34,180 bases of DNA from an uncultured Bacteroidota bacterium. Lineage in GTDB: Bacteria; Bacteroidota; Bacteroidia; Bacteroidales; P3. Below the pieces are notes generated by a model, which saw nothing but the letters and a program-made list of their open reading frames with translations, did not search any database and was not told where the DNA came from. Position 1 is the stretch's first letter; the number at the start of each line of letters is the position of its first letter. The stretch is taken from positions 1-34,180 of the forward strand of contig UQXW01000020.1 in the NCBI GenBank assembly GCA_900545215.1, given 5' to 3'. This document shows positions 24,291 to 31,875 of the stretch, piece by piece. A program made the translations under genes and the position numbers.

Positions 24291-26162
24291 ATGAACTATG
24301 ATATAATAGTGGTAGGAGCCGGACACGCAGGTTGCGAGGCTGCTTACTCGGCAGCAATCTTAGGTTCCAAAGTTCTTTTGGTTACCCAAAACCTCAACAA
24401 CATAGCCCAACTTTCCTGTAACCCCGCAATGGGAGGCGTAGCCAAAGGACAAATCGTACGGGAAATAGATGCCTTGGGCGGGTTCTCGGGAGTAATCACC
24501 GACAGGAACACTTTGCAATTCCGCATGCTTAACCGCAGCAAAGGTTGTGCGATGTGGAGTCCGCGGGCTCAAGTAGATAACGTAACTTTCGGTTTCTCAT
24601 GGAGACAGACTCTTGAAAACAATGAAAATATCAACCTTTGGCAAGATGAAGTTGTGGATTTGGTGATCCGCAATCACAGAGTGGAAGGTGTGAAAACCAT
24701 CTTGGGCTTGGAGTTTCATGCCAAGGCAGTGGTTCTTACCAACGGAACCTTTCTCAACGGCAGAATTCATATAGGCGAAGTCAACTTTGAGGGGGGCAGA
24801 ATTGGAGAACAGGCGTCAAAAGGCTTGTCGGACAAGATGAGAGACGAGGGTTTTGAAACGGATAAGCTAAAAACCGGAACACCCATGAGGGTCGATGGTC
24901 GCAGCATAGACTTCTCAGTCATGCAAGAGCAGAAAGGCGATGACGAACCGGCTCAATTCTCGTTTTTCTATCAAAGACCGAAACCTCTTACCCAACACAG
25001 TTGCTTCCTTACCTACACCAATCCAAAAGTACACGACATTCTTCGCAAAGGATTTGCCTTTTCGCCTATGTTTGCCGGCAGAATACAGGGCAAAGGTCCA
25101 CGTTACTGCCCTTCGATAGAAGATAAAATAGAAAGGTTCTCCGACAAGGACAGACATCAACTCTTCATAGAACCGGAATCCCGCTATACGGGACTTTATT
25201 ACGTCAACGGCTTCTCCTCTTCCCTACCTTTGGAGATACAATACGAAGCTTTGCACAACATACCCGGCTTTGAAAACGCCGTGATTCAAAAACCGGGCTA
25301 CGCAATCGAGTATGACTATTTTCCGCCGACCCAATTGCAAAGCACGCTTGAAACAAAGCATGTTTCCAACCTTTATTTCGCAGGACAGATAAACGGCACC
25401 ACAGGTTACGAAGAAGCCGCTTCGCAAGGTCTCATGGCAGGTATAAACGCTCATCTGAAAATTCACGATAAGGAACCTTTCATCTTGAAACGTTCCGAAG
25501 CCTATATAGGCGTGCTGATAGACGACTTGATAACAAAAGGCATCGATGAGCCTTACAGAATGTTTACCTCCCGTGCCGAATACCGCATACTTCTTCGTCA
25601 GGACGATGCCGACAGGCGTTTGACTCCGCGTTCGTTTGCGATAGGCTTGGCAAGCGAGGAAAGAATGAAGAAAACAGAACGCAAACAAGCAGAGATAAAA
25701 AGCCTCGTTCTTTATCTGAAATCCGCATCCGTTCAACCGGAAGAGGTAAATCCTACTCTCAAAGAATTGAACACTCCCGAAATACCACGTAAGACACGCT
25801 TGGAACAATTACTTCTCCGTCCGCAAGTCGGATTGCAACAACTACGCAAATGCGTACCCGAACTCGAAGAACAAATTACCAAAGCCGACCAAGACATACG
25901 CACCGAAGTGAGCGAAAGTGCGGAGATACTCGTCAAATACGAGAGCTACATACTTAAAGAACAGGAAATCGTCAACCGCCTCAGCAAATACGAAGACTTT
26001 AAAATACGAAGCGACTTCGATTACAATCAAATCAAAGCCCTTTCTTTCGAAGCACGTGAAAAATTGAGCAAGATAAAACCGCAAACCATCGGACAAGCAA
26101 GCCGTATCAGCGGAGTATCTCCCGCAGATGTATCTGTATTGATTATATACCTTGCCCGCTAA
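24291..26162 (+). CDS. mnmG: tRNA uridine 5-carboxymethylaminomethyl modification enzyme MnmG (GidA)
   Basis: This 623-aa FAD enzyme works with the GTPase MnmE to modify U34 of certain tRNAs. FAD binding is shown by VVGAGHAGCEAAYSAA (about 7-22); other signatures are SCNPAMGGVAKGQIVREID, GGRIGEQASKGLSD, RYCPSIEDKIERF, TSRAEYRILLRQDDAD and the C-terminal RISGVSPADVSVLIIYL. Length is that of the full-length enzyme. It is the last gene of the atpB cluster, and a strong terminator starts five bases past its stop. Confidence 0.98.
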   Translation: MNYDIIVVGAGHAGCEAAYSAAILGSKVLLVTQNLNNIAQLSCNPAMGGVAKGQIVREIDALGGFSGVITDRNTLQFRMLNRSKGCAMWSPRAQVDNVTFGFSWRQTLENNENINLWQDEVVDLVIRNHRVEGVKTILGLEFHAKAVVLTNGTFLNGRIHIGEVNFEGGRIGEQASKGLSDKMRDEGFETDKLKTGTPMRVDGRSIDFSVMQEQKGDDEPAQFSFFYQRPKPLTQHSCFLTYTNPKVHDILRKGFAFSPMFAGRIQGKGPRYCPSIEDKIERFSDKDRHQLFIEPESRYTGLYYVNGFSSSLPLEIQYEALHNIPGFENAVIQKPGYAIEYDYFPPTQLQSTLETKHVSNLYFAGQINGTTGYEEAASQGLMAGINAHLKIHDKEPFILKRSEAYIGVLIDDLITKGIDEPYRMFTSRAEYRILLRQDDADRRLTPRSFAIGLASEERMKKTERKQAEIKSLVLYLKSASVQPEEVNPTLKELNTPEIPRKTRLEQLLLRPQVGLQQLRKCVPELEEQITKADQDIRTEVSESAEILVKYESYILKEQEIVNRLSKYEDFKIRSDFDYNQIKALSFEAREKLSKIKPQTIGQASRISGVSPADVSVLIIYLAR

Positions 26163-26166
26163 ATTT

Positions 26167-26204
26167 ACAGGAATGGGATTCTGAAGAATCCCATTCCTGT
26201 TTCT
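26167..26204 (+). terminator. Rho-independent terminator after mnmG
   Basis: A perfect 15-bp stem (26167-26181 with 26186-26200) and a TGAA loop, followed by TTCTCATCTT. It starts four bases after the mnmG stop, closing the atpB-mnmG cluster. The region 26205-26317 that follows holds nothing I recognise. Confidence 0.9.
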
Positions 26205-26317
26205 CATCTTGTCGATTAAGGGAAAAGAAAGAATATATCAACTCCGAGTAGAATCAAACGAAAAACCAAGCCTCGGTAATCTTACGGAAAACCATTCAAG
26301 ACATGCTACTAATATCT

Positions 26318-26473
26318 CTACATAACGGGTACTTCTTCCGCCACTTCTTCTGTTGCCGTCTCTACCTCTATTTCGCAAGGAGAAGGTTCCTCCGCTTCTT
26401 CATTCTCTCTGTCTTTATATCTTTCTTTATCTTGTTTATAGAGACTTTCTATTTGTTCAAGAGATTTTATCAT
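26318..26473 (-). CDS. Short hypothetical protein, Glu-rich tail
   Basis: A 51-codon frame starts at an ATG four bases after the stop of the WG-repeat fragment. It begins KSLEQIESLYKQDKERYKD and becomes Glu/Val/Ala-rich to the end. Nothing identifies it. The close spacing favours translation with the fragment; low complexity and shortness argue against. It does not continue the WG reading frame. Confidence 0.3.
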   Translation of the reverse strand: MIKSLEQIESLYKQDKERYKDRENEEAEEPSPCEIEVETATEEVAEEVPVM

Positions 26474-26477
26474 GGTT

Positions 26478-26822
26478 CTATCTTTTATGCGGATTGAGAA
26501 CGAACTTCGTTTTACCGTCCTTGTCCGCATACTCTATTCTTTGCCCTTTTCGGACAATTGGAATAAGCCCTTCATTCATCATGCCGACTGCTTTCAAGTC
26601 TTCACAGCCTTTAATAAGTTCAGGCTTATCGGAAGTTCTGTAAAGAGATATGCCGTTTTTGGCTTCAACGGCAAATACACCGTTTATAGATGGAGAGATT
26701 TCTCCATCGAATTCATCTTTGAACAATGGTTTCCCGTCTTTTCCGAGTAAGCCCCAAGCGTCTTTGTCATCTGTTTTGAATGGGAGATAAACAAACAAAA
26801 GAAGCGTGAACCACGTTTGCAT
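26478..26822 (-). pseudogene. WG-repeat protein fragment (about 114 aa)
   Basis: The frame contains DAWGLLGKDGKPLFKDEF and RIEYADKDGKTKFVLNPHK, as in Bacteroidota proteins made of WG (beta-propeller-like) repeats, but it stops straight after NPHKR, where such proteins normally carry on for hundreds of residues. The start is an ATG at 26822 (MQTWFTLLLF); a TTG at 26831 would add three residues and the frame is open further upstream to a TGA at 26882-26880 without another ATG. The hydrophobic N-terminus is not a convincing signal peptide. I regard it as a truncated remnant, possibly still translated, since an exact promoter lies 180 bases upstream. Confidence 0.55.
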
Positions 26823-26999
26823 TTCTCCCAATGAAGGTCCTGAGAATATAACCCTGATACTAAGAAATGAACATGATGCTCACGCCACAGCGTGAAACCA
26901 TTATGTTTTATCCTTGTATCGAAAATTTCTCAGGTTTTCACTGGCGGATAAAGCACAACGCTTCCAATAAACAGAGAGCAAAAAACTCACCGCTCTCGG
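26823..26999 (-). ncRNA. Structured 5' leader (or small RNA) before the WG fragment
   Basis: From the predicted transcription start near 26998 the minus-strand RNA would first form a hairpin GAGAGC/GCTCTC (26974-26979 with 26992-26997), then AAGC/GCTT (26951-26963), then a perfect 6-bp TCACGC/GCGTGA stem with a 4-base loop (26880-26895), before the coding region. Over 170 nt of structured leader is unusual for so short a gene. I cannot match it to a named RNA family. Confidence 0.4.
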
Positions 27000-27003
27000 T
27001 TTG

Positions 27004-27034
27004 CAAATGTATGCATTATTTCGGTAATGACAAA
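27004..27034 (-). promoter_or_regulatory. Promoter of the WG-fragment leader, exact consensus
   Basis: On the minus strand TTTG (27031-27034), a 19-base spacer and TACATTTG (27004-27011) match the Bacteroidota promoter consensus exactly; the base after the -7 box is C, as is common. Confidence 0.8.
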
Positions 27035-27085
27035 ATTTATATGAGAATTAAGGCTTCGGTTGCTTTCAGAACATGAAAACGAAGA

Positions 27086-27109
27086 GGCAAAAGAATTTTT
27101 TCTTTCGCC
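27086..27109 (-). terminator. Hairpin after rpoD, related to the AACGCCG repeat family
   Basis: On the minus strand GGCGAAAGAA pairs with TTCTTTTGCC (nine Watson-Crick pairs and one G-U) around AAAA, followed by CTCTTCGTTTTC. It lies about 65 bases past the rpoD stop and probably ends its transcript. Nineteen bases (AAGAATTTTTTCTTTCGCC on the plus strand) are identical to 12485-12503. Confidence 0.55.
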
Positions 27110-27173
27110 ATCTCGTGATTTTTTCCGCCATTTCAATTCTGTGAATCGGCGGTTGGTTATAACGTCTTTATTG

Positions 27174-28037
27174 TTAACCCAAGTATGATTGCAATATCTG
27201 GGAGCGGGAGGTGTGTTTCAATCGGCGTATTGCTTTCTCTTTGATTTGACGTACTCTTTCCCTTGTCAAATCGAACTTCTCTCCTATTTCATCAAGTGTC
27301 ATGGGCGGATAGCCTTCCAATCCGAAGAACATCTTTATTATATCACCTTCCTTTGGAGTAAGGGTTGAAAGGGCACGATTTATTTCCTTTTTAAGGCTTT
27401 CATACATCAATTCCGATTCCGGTGTGGAACCATCTTCGCTTTTCATGAAGTCGTACATGTTATTCTCTTCATCGGAAGCGAGAGGTGCGTCCATGGAAAG
27501 GTGCTTGCCTCCGTTGCGAAGATTTTCGCTCACTTCGGCAAGAGGTATATCCAAAGCGTCTGCAACTTCCCCCGCATTGGGTGTTCTTTCGTACTTCTGC
27601 TCCAACTGTGCGTATGCTTTGGTGATTTTATTCAGTGAACTGATTTTGTTGAGTGGCAATCGTACGATACGGGATTGTTCTGCCAAGGCCTGCAATATGG
27701 ATTGACGAATCCACCATACTGCGTACGATATAAATTTGAAGCCTCTTGTTTCATCAAAACGTTGAGCAGCTTTTATCAGTCCGAGATTACCTTCATTTAT
27801 AAGGTCGGGCAGGCTCATGCCTTGATTTTGGTATTGTTTTGCAACGGAAACGACAAAACGCAGGTTGGCTTTGGTCAACTTTTCCAAGGCGATTTGGTCT
27901 CCTGCTTTTATTCTTTGGGCAAGTTTGACCTCCCCTTCGGGAGAAATCATCTCCAATCTGCCTATTTCTTGCAGATACTTATCCAAAGAAGTTATCTCTC
28001 TGTTCGTTAGTTGCTTTGTGATTTTAAGCTGTCTCAT
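27174..28037 (-). CDS. rpoD: RNA polymerase primary sigma factor (RpoD/SigA, short Bacteroidota type)
   Basis: This 287-aa protein is the housekeeping sigma-70 of the phylum, which lacks most of region 1.1 and the large non-conserved insert of E. coli sigma-70. Region 1.2 is LDKYLQEIGRLEMISPEGE; region 2 runs from LTKANLRFVVSVAKQYQ through LINEGNLGLIKAAQRFDE to KFISYAVWWIRQSI; region 3 carries RIVRLPLNKISSLNKI; region 4 ends in LTRERVRQIKEKAIRRLK, the -33 recognition helix. The sigma it encodes should read the promoters listed here. It is third in the minus-strand series U32, PHP, rpoD, with a 79-base gap before it in which a promoter of its own is possible. Confidence 0.98.
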   Translation of the reverse strand: MRQLKITKQLTNREITSLDKYLQEIGRLEMISPEGEVKLAQRIKAGDQIALEKLTKANLRFVVSVAKQYQNQGMSLPDLINEGNLGLIKAAQRFDETRGFKFISYAVWWIRQSILQALAEQSRIVRLPLNKISSLNKITKAYAQLEQKYERTPNAGEVADALDIPLAEVSENLRNGGKHLSMDAPLASDEENNMYDFMKSEDGSTPESELMYESLKKEINRALSTLTPKEGDIIKMFFGLEGYPPMTLDEIGEKFDLTRERVRQIKEKAIRRLKHTSRSQILQSYLG

Positions 28038-28116
28038 TATTGCTTTTATTTCAAACGAAAAACTGTTTCTATTACGGCACTCTCTCGGAAATGGTTACAC
28101 AGGGAAAGAGAAAAAT

Positions 28117-28956
28117 TTACAATTTCTCGGCTTTCCATTCTCCGTCGAAGAACCATATATACTTATGTCCGGTATTTTTTAATGCTTGAACGGCTCGGTC
28201 GAACAGCAAATCGACCTCACCCGCTTTGTGGCAGTCGGTGGAGATTGTCATTCGCAAACCCATTCTTGCAGCTTCCTTTATCCACATCATGGAAGGAAAG
28301 AAATCGTCTGTCCGTCCCTTATAAAGTCCTCTTGTGTTCACTTCGCAGATGCAATTTTCAGACAGAGCCTCTTCCATGAGCCACATCACCAAATCCTTGT
28401 ACCATGAATCGTTTTGAGAGAAAAATCTTTCTTTGTTGTGCATTTTGATTTTATCGAAGTGTCCCACTATATCGGGTCGCACCTTGTGTATCATGGCGAC
28501 ACTTTGGGAATAAAATGTTTCAACGCCTCGTCTTATATCTCCGCCGAACACATCTCTCAAACCATTATCCCATGTCTCTTGTTTACCTCCGTCGATGAAC
28601 CACATCGCATCTTTGCCTTTTTCTTTCACTTGATGAACAGAGGCAATAACGTAATCCAATCCGTAAGTTTCGGCTCTTTGCCTTATGTCTTCAACAGTGT
28701 CGGTTATGTAATCGAACTCCATTGAAGCGTACAAGTGAATTTTGTCTGCATATTTCTCTTTCAGCCTGCGGATTTCGGATAAGTAGGCATCGACATTCCG
28801 AGCCTGTAAAGCGAATGTGTTTTCGAATGGCACGGGTGCATGTGCCGAGAACCCGAAACAGTACAATCCTTTATCTATTGCAGAGAGTGCCATTTCCTCC
28901 AAAGTGTCTGTCCCGTCGCAAAAGGAGGAATGCGAATGCAGATTAAATTTCTTCAT
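28117..28956 (-). CDS. PHP-domain histidinol-phosphatase (HisK-type)
   Basis: This 279-aa metal-dependent phosphatase probably converts histidinol phosphate to histidinol. Metal-binding motifs are visible: NLHSHSSFCDGTDTLEEM (His-x-His), then GFSAHAPVPF, YASMEFDYI, DIVGHFDKIKMHN and ISTDCHKAGEV. Some PHP proteins of this size act on other phosphates, and no his gene is nearby, so the substrate is likely but not certain. A TTG at 28977 extends the frame, but the ATG at 28956 directly precedes the conserved start and overlaps the end of the U32 gene by 14 bases, so the two are coupled. Confidence 0.88.
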   Translation of the reverse strand: MKKFNLHSHSSFCDGTDTLEEMALSAIDKGLYCFGFSAHAPVPFENTFALQARNVDAYLSEIRRLKEKYADKIHLYASMEFDYITDTVEDIRQRAETYGLDYVIASVHQVKEKGKDAMWFIDGGKQETWDNGLRDVFGGDIRRGVETFYSQSVAMIHKVRPDIVGHFDKIKMHNKERFFSQNDSWYKDLVMWLMEEALSENCICEVNTRGLYKGRTDDFFPSMMWIKEAARMGLRMTISTDCHKAGEVDLLFDRAVQALKNTGHKYIWFFDGEWKAEKL

Positions 28957-30202
28957 CGCCGATATTCGTTTCTTCAATCAGGTAAACCTTATCGGAACGT
29001 CTGACAACGGATTTCGTGGGAATGGAACACATTTCTCCTTTAACCGCTTTATCCACCTGTTTCAAATCGACCCTTATTTCGGTCAAAGTATCTTCATACA
29101 CTCCCGTTGTCGCTCCCATTATGTATATCCTATCGCCGGTTTTCAAACAACCTGTCTCCATTTTTATCTCTGCGACACTGATGTTTTTAAAGAAATTGGT
29201 AACCGTGCCTACGAAAGTCTTTTTCGTGGTTGCCTGAGAGCCGTATCCCCTGCTCCATTCTCCCACCTTGCGACCAAGGTAATAGCCGTCCCAAAAACCT
29301 CTATTATAAACCGAAGACAACTCTTTGTTCCATTGTTCGAGCTTTTCGGCATTCCATTCACCGTTCAACCACGCATCGACAGCCTGTCGGTAAACCTTGG
29401 TAACCACTTTGACGTATTCCGGACTTCTTCCCCTGCCTTCTATTTTCAAAACCCTTACTCCCGCATCCAAAACCTTGTCCAGAAAATCCAAAGTCTTCAA
29501 ATCCTTAGGAGACATTATGTATTGATTGTCCACCATCAGTTCCGTACCCCCGTCCATGTCCGTAACCTTATACGGACGACGGCAGAACTGCAGGCAGGCA
29601 CCCCTGTTGGCACTGCTGTTTGCATTGTCCAATGAAATGTAACACTTTCCGCTTACTGCCATACACAAAGCACCATGAACGAAGCATTCTATCTCCAATC
29701 TCCTTCCGCTCGGACCTTTGACATCGTTCTGTTCTATCCATTGCGTAATCGCTTTAACCTGCTCCAAGCGAAGTTCTCTTGCGGTTACTATCACATCCGC
29801 ATACCGAGAAAAGAACCTCACGGCTTCGCAATTCGTTATGTTGCATTGCGTGGAAAGGTGAACCTCCAAGCCGATTTCGTTGGCATATTGAATAACCGAC
29901 AAATCGGCAGCTATCACAGCACTGACACCGCTGTCTTTCGCCGCTCTGACTATGCTTTTCATGTAATCCATCTCGGTATCGTAAACAACGGTGTTCAAAG
30001 TCAGATAAGACCTCACGCCGTGTTCCGTCGCTATGGACGCTATCTTGCGTAAATCGTCTATGCTGAAATTGTTTGCCGAACGAGACCTCATGTTCAATCC
30101 CTCGACACCGAAGTAAACGCTGTTGCAACCTGCCTCTATTGCGGCATATAACGCCTCGTATGAACCGACAGGGGACATTATTTCTATCTTTTGCCTTGTC
30201 AT
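28943..30202 (-). CDS. Peptidase U32-family protein (RlhA/TrhP-like RNA hydroxylase)
   Basis: This 419-aa protein has the U32 signature ECFVHGALCMAVSGKCYIS and the cysteine pair in NRGACLQFCRRPY that normally bind an iron-sulfur cluster. E. coli members (RlhA, TrhP) hydroxylate 23S rRNA or tRNA with prephenate, so this is more likely an RNA-modifying enzyme than a protease. The N-terminus is a TIM-barrel-like IEIMSPVGSYEALYAAIEAG; the C-terminal part (about 320-415) resembles the beta-barrel found after the catalytic half. The ATG at 30202 is chosen over an upstream TTG at 30325 because it precedes the conserved TRQKIEIMSP and a promoter box lies at 30236-30243. Confidence 0.93.
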   Translation of the reverse strand: MTRQKIEIMSPVGSYEALYAAIEAGCNSVYFGVEGLNMRSRSANNFSIDDLRKIASIATEHGVRSYLTLNTVVYDTEMDYMKSIVRAAKDSGVSAVIAADLSVIQYANEIGLEVHLSTQCNITNCEAVRFFSRYADVIVTARELRLEQVKAITQWIEQNDVKGPSGRRLEIECFVHGALCMAVSGKCYISLDNANSSANRGACLQFCRRPYKVTDMDGGTELMVDNQYIMSPKDLKTLDFLDKVLDAGVRVLKIEGRGRSPEYVKVVTKVYRQAVDAWLNGEWNAEKLEQWNKELSSVYNRGFWDGYYLGRKVGEWSRGYGSQATTKKTFVGTVTNFFKNISVAEIKMETGCLKTGDRIYIMGATTGVYEDTLTEIRVDLKQVDKAVKGEMCSIPTKSVVRRSDKVYLIEETNIGDEEI

Positions 30203-30235
30203 AGAATTAAAATTTCTCCCGAGAAAAACGGTTTG

Positions 30236-30243
30236 CAAAGGTA
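30236..30243 (-). promoter_or_regulatory. Candidate -7 box of the U32-PHP-rpoD unit
   Basis: TACCTTTG followed by C on the minus strand, 34 bases before the U32 start codon; no exact TTTG at the -33 distance. It is in the 117-base gap to the divergent nucleoside phosphorylase gene. Confidence 0.5.
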
Positions 30244-30319
30244 GTGAAATAAAGCGAACCCGTAAGCCGAAAGGAAAATAAATTGCAAGGTATGACGTTG
30301 AATATGAAAACAGACACTT

Positions 30320-31189
30320 ATGCAATCACACTTGAAAGACTCCGAATTGGTATTGGCTCCCGACGGAACGCCATATCACATAAGAATAAACCCGCAAACA
30401 CTGAGCGATAACGTCATCTTGGTAGGCGACCCTGCAAGAGTAGGACTTATCGCAAGACGATTCGACAAAATAATATCGCAAACAAGCAACAGGGAAATAG
30501 TCTCATGCACCGGAAAATATCAAGGCAAACCGCTTACCGTTCTTTCGACAGGCATGGGCGTAGGGTGCATAGATATAGTGGTAACGGAACTCGATGTTTG
30601 TGCGAATGTGGATTTGGCGACACGAACCTTGAAGCCCCGACACAGGACTTTGAACCTTATAAGAATAGGCACATGCGGTTCTTTGCAGGAAGATTTGAAC
30701 GTAGGCGATTGCATAGTATCCCGTTACGTTGTAGGAACAGATGGTTTGGCATACTATTACAAGGATATGGAACGCATAAACTGCGATGAACTCACGGAGA
30801 AGTTCGTCAAGCAGGTGCAATGGAAAGAGAAACTGCCGACACCATACGCCCTTGAAGCCGATAATGACCTCTTGCAACGATTGGCTGCCGGTTTGAAACA
30901 AGGCATAACCATAACGGCAGCCGGTTTCTACGGACCACAAGCCCGCCGGATACGCCTTCCCCTTGCCGATGAGACGATTGACGAACGGTTGAAAAACTTC
31001 TCATACAACGGATTCAAAGTAACGAATTACGAAATGGAGACCTCAGCCCTTTATGCCCTCGGAACGATGCTGGGACATAGGACATTGACAATATGCAATG
31101 TCATTGCAGGTCGAACAGAGGGCAAATTCAGCAAGGATTATCACAAATCGATGGAAGATTTGATTGATATGGTATTGGAAAAAATTTAA
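30320..31189 (+). CDS. Nucleoside phosphorylase (uridine phosphorylase-like)
   Basis: This 289-aa enzyme of the PNP/UDP family 1 should cleave a nucleoside with phosphate to base and ribose-1-phosphate. Visible are VILVGDPARVGLIA (about 31-44, phosphate and ribose site), STGMGVGCIDIVVTE, RIGTCGSLQEDLNVGD, the nucleoside-contact region TNYEMETSALYALG with the conserved Met-Glu, and CNVIAGRTEGKF. The sequence type points to uridine phosphorylase but purine specificity cannot be excluded. It starts 117 bases from the divergent U32 gene and has its own strong terminator. Confidence 0.92.
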   Translation: MQSHLKDSELVLAPDGTPYHIRINPQTLSDNVILVGDPARVGLIARRFDKIISQTSNREIVSCTGKYQGKPLTVLSTGMGVGCIDIVVTELDVCANVDLATRTLKPRHRTLNLIRIGTCGSLQEDLNVGDCIVSRYVVGTDGLAYYYKDMERINCDELTEKFVKQVQWKEKLPTPYALEADNDLLQRLAAGLKQGITITAAGFYGPQARRIRLPLADETIDERLKNFSYNGFKVTNYEMETSALYALGTMLGHRTLTICNVIAGRTEGKFSKDYHKSMEDLIDMVLEKI

Positions 31190-31247
31190 TTTCACACCGA
31201 AAAAAACTGATATAACAGACGAAAACGAGATAAGCGAATAAGCACCG

Positions 31248-31276
31248 GGCTTCGATGTTCCCATCGAAGCCTTTTT
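31248..31276 (+). terminator. Rho-independent terminator after the nucleoside phosphorylase
   Basis: A perfect 10-bp stem GGCTTCGATG (31248-31257) / CATCGAAGCC (31262-31271), loop TTCC, then TTTTT. It lies about 60 bases past the stop codon. Confidence 0.93.
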
Positions 31277-31436
31277 CATTGTTGAATTAACAAAATTACA
31301 CAATACACTCTCCCGTTTCCTTGACGACAAAATAAGAATGCAAAATAGATAAGTCAGCGGAATTTTCCTCCTGTTTCGGGCTTGTTTTCGACAGAAACAC
31401 CGTCTTCCGAATGCCAAAACCAAGATACTGGAAAAT

Positions 31437-31560
31437 AAAACGCCGTTTTTTCAGAAGAAAACGAAGTCTTTTGACTCGAAAGACTTCGTTTTAGCACTGC
31501 TAACTCTTCGTTTTCTTGAAAAAAGACGGCGTTTTTCGACCGTCAAAACGCCGTCTTTTT
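31437..31560. repeat. Nested inverted repeats, AACGCCG family, copy D
   Basis: Three structures share the same bases. Inner hairpin 1: a perfect 14-bp stem (31458-31471 with 31479-31492), loop 7. Hairpin 2: a perfect 15-bp stem (31521-31535 with 31545-31559), loop 9, followed by T. Outer arms 31437-31466 and 31506-31535 are also complementary over about 30 bases with one indel and one mismatch, so forming the outer stem excludes hairpin 2. All long arms carry AAAACGCCGT. Confidence 0.85.
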
Positions 31561-31838
31561 CCGGTCGGTCTTCGATATATTTACAATTAGTTGTAAGACA
31601 ACTTGTTGCTAAACCCTCAAATACTCGGAAAATTTCCATGCGGAAACTCTCGACGGAAAATTCGCAAGCCATGAAGTTAAAGGAATTGAAAATCGTTAAA
31701 CTGCAATGCTTGCGAAAGGGCTGAATTGATAAAGAATGTAAAGAGGGTACAGAGCCATTTTGCGAACATGGCGAACGCTGTTTGAAAGGATACTCTCTGT
31801 TTTTTCTGTTTTCGTGATAGAACCAGTGAAAAAGATTG

Positions 31839-31846
31839 TATCTTTG
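31839..31846 (+). promoter_or_regulatory. Candidate -7 box of the surface-protein gene
   Basis: TATCTTTG followed by C is an exact TAnnTTTG match 29 bases before the start codon. The -33 region is poor (TTTTCG at 31809-31814). Confidence 0.55.
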
Positions 31847-31875
31847 CGGTAGTAAAACTTTAATGCGGAGTAATT

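Larger units (their letters stand above)
31277..31875. other. 600-base intergenic region rich in hairpins
   Basis: No protein or known RNA is recognised. It carries the nested inverted repeats at 31437-31559 and two overlapping small hairpins (TTACAA/TTGTAA at 31581-31596 and AGTTGT/ACAACT at 31589-31603, sharing bases), then the promoter of the large surface protein. A 73-codon minus-strand frame across the repeats is not supported. Confidence 0.6.

Noticed and set aside
26867..27076. 69-codon plus-strand frame opposite the WG leader
   Set aside because: It covers the minus-strand promoter and hairpins; its apparent conservation would be explained by the leader itself. Not called as a protein.
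31437..31560. Invertible promoter flanked by inverted repeats (phase-variation switch) before the surface gene
   Set aside because: The segment between the arms contains no TAnnTTTG box and is only 39 bases; the promoter seen lies outside it.
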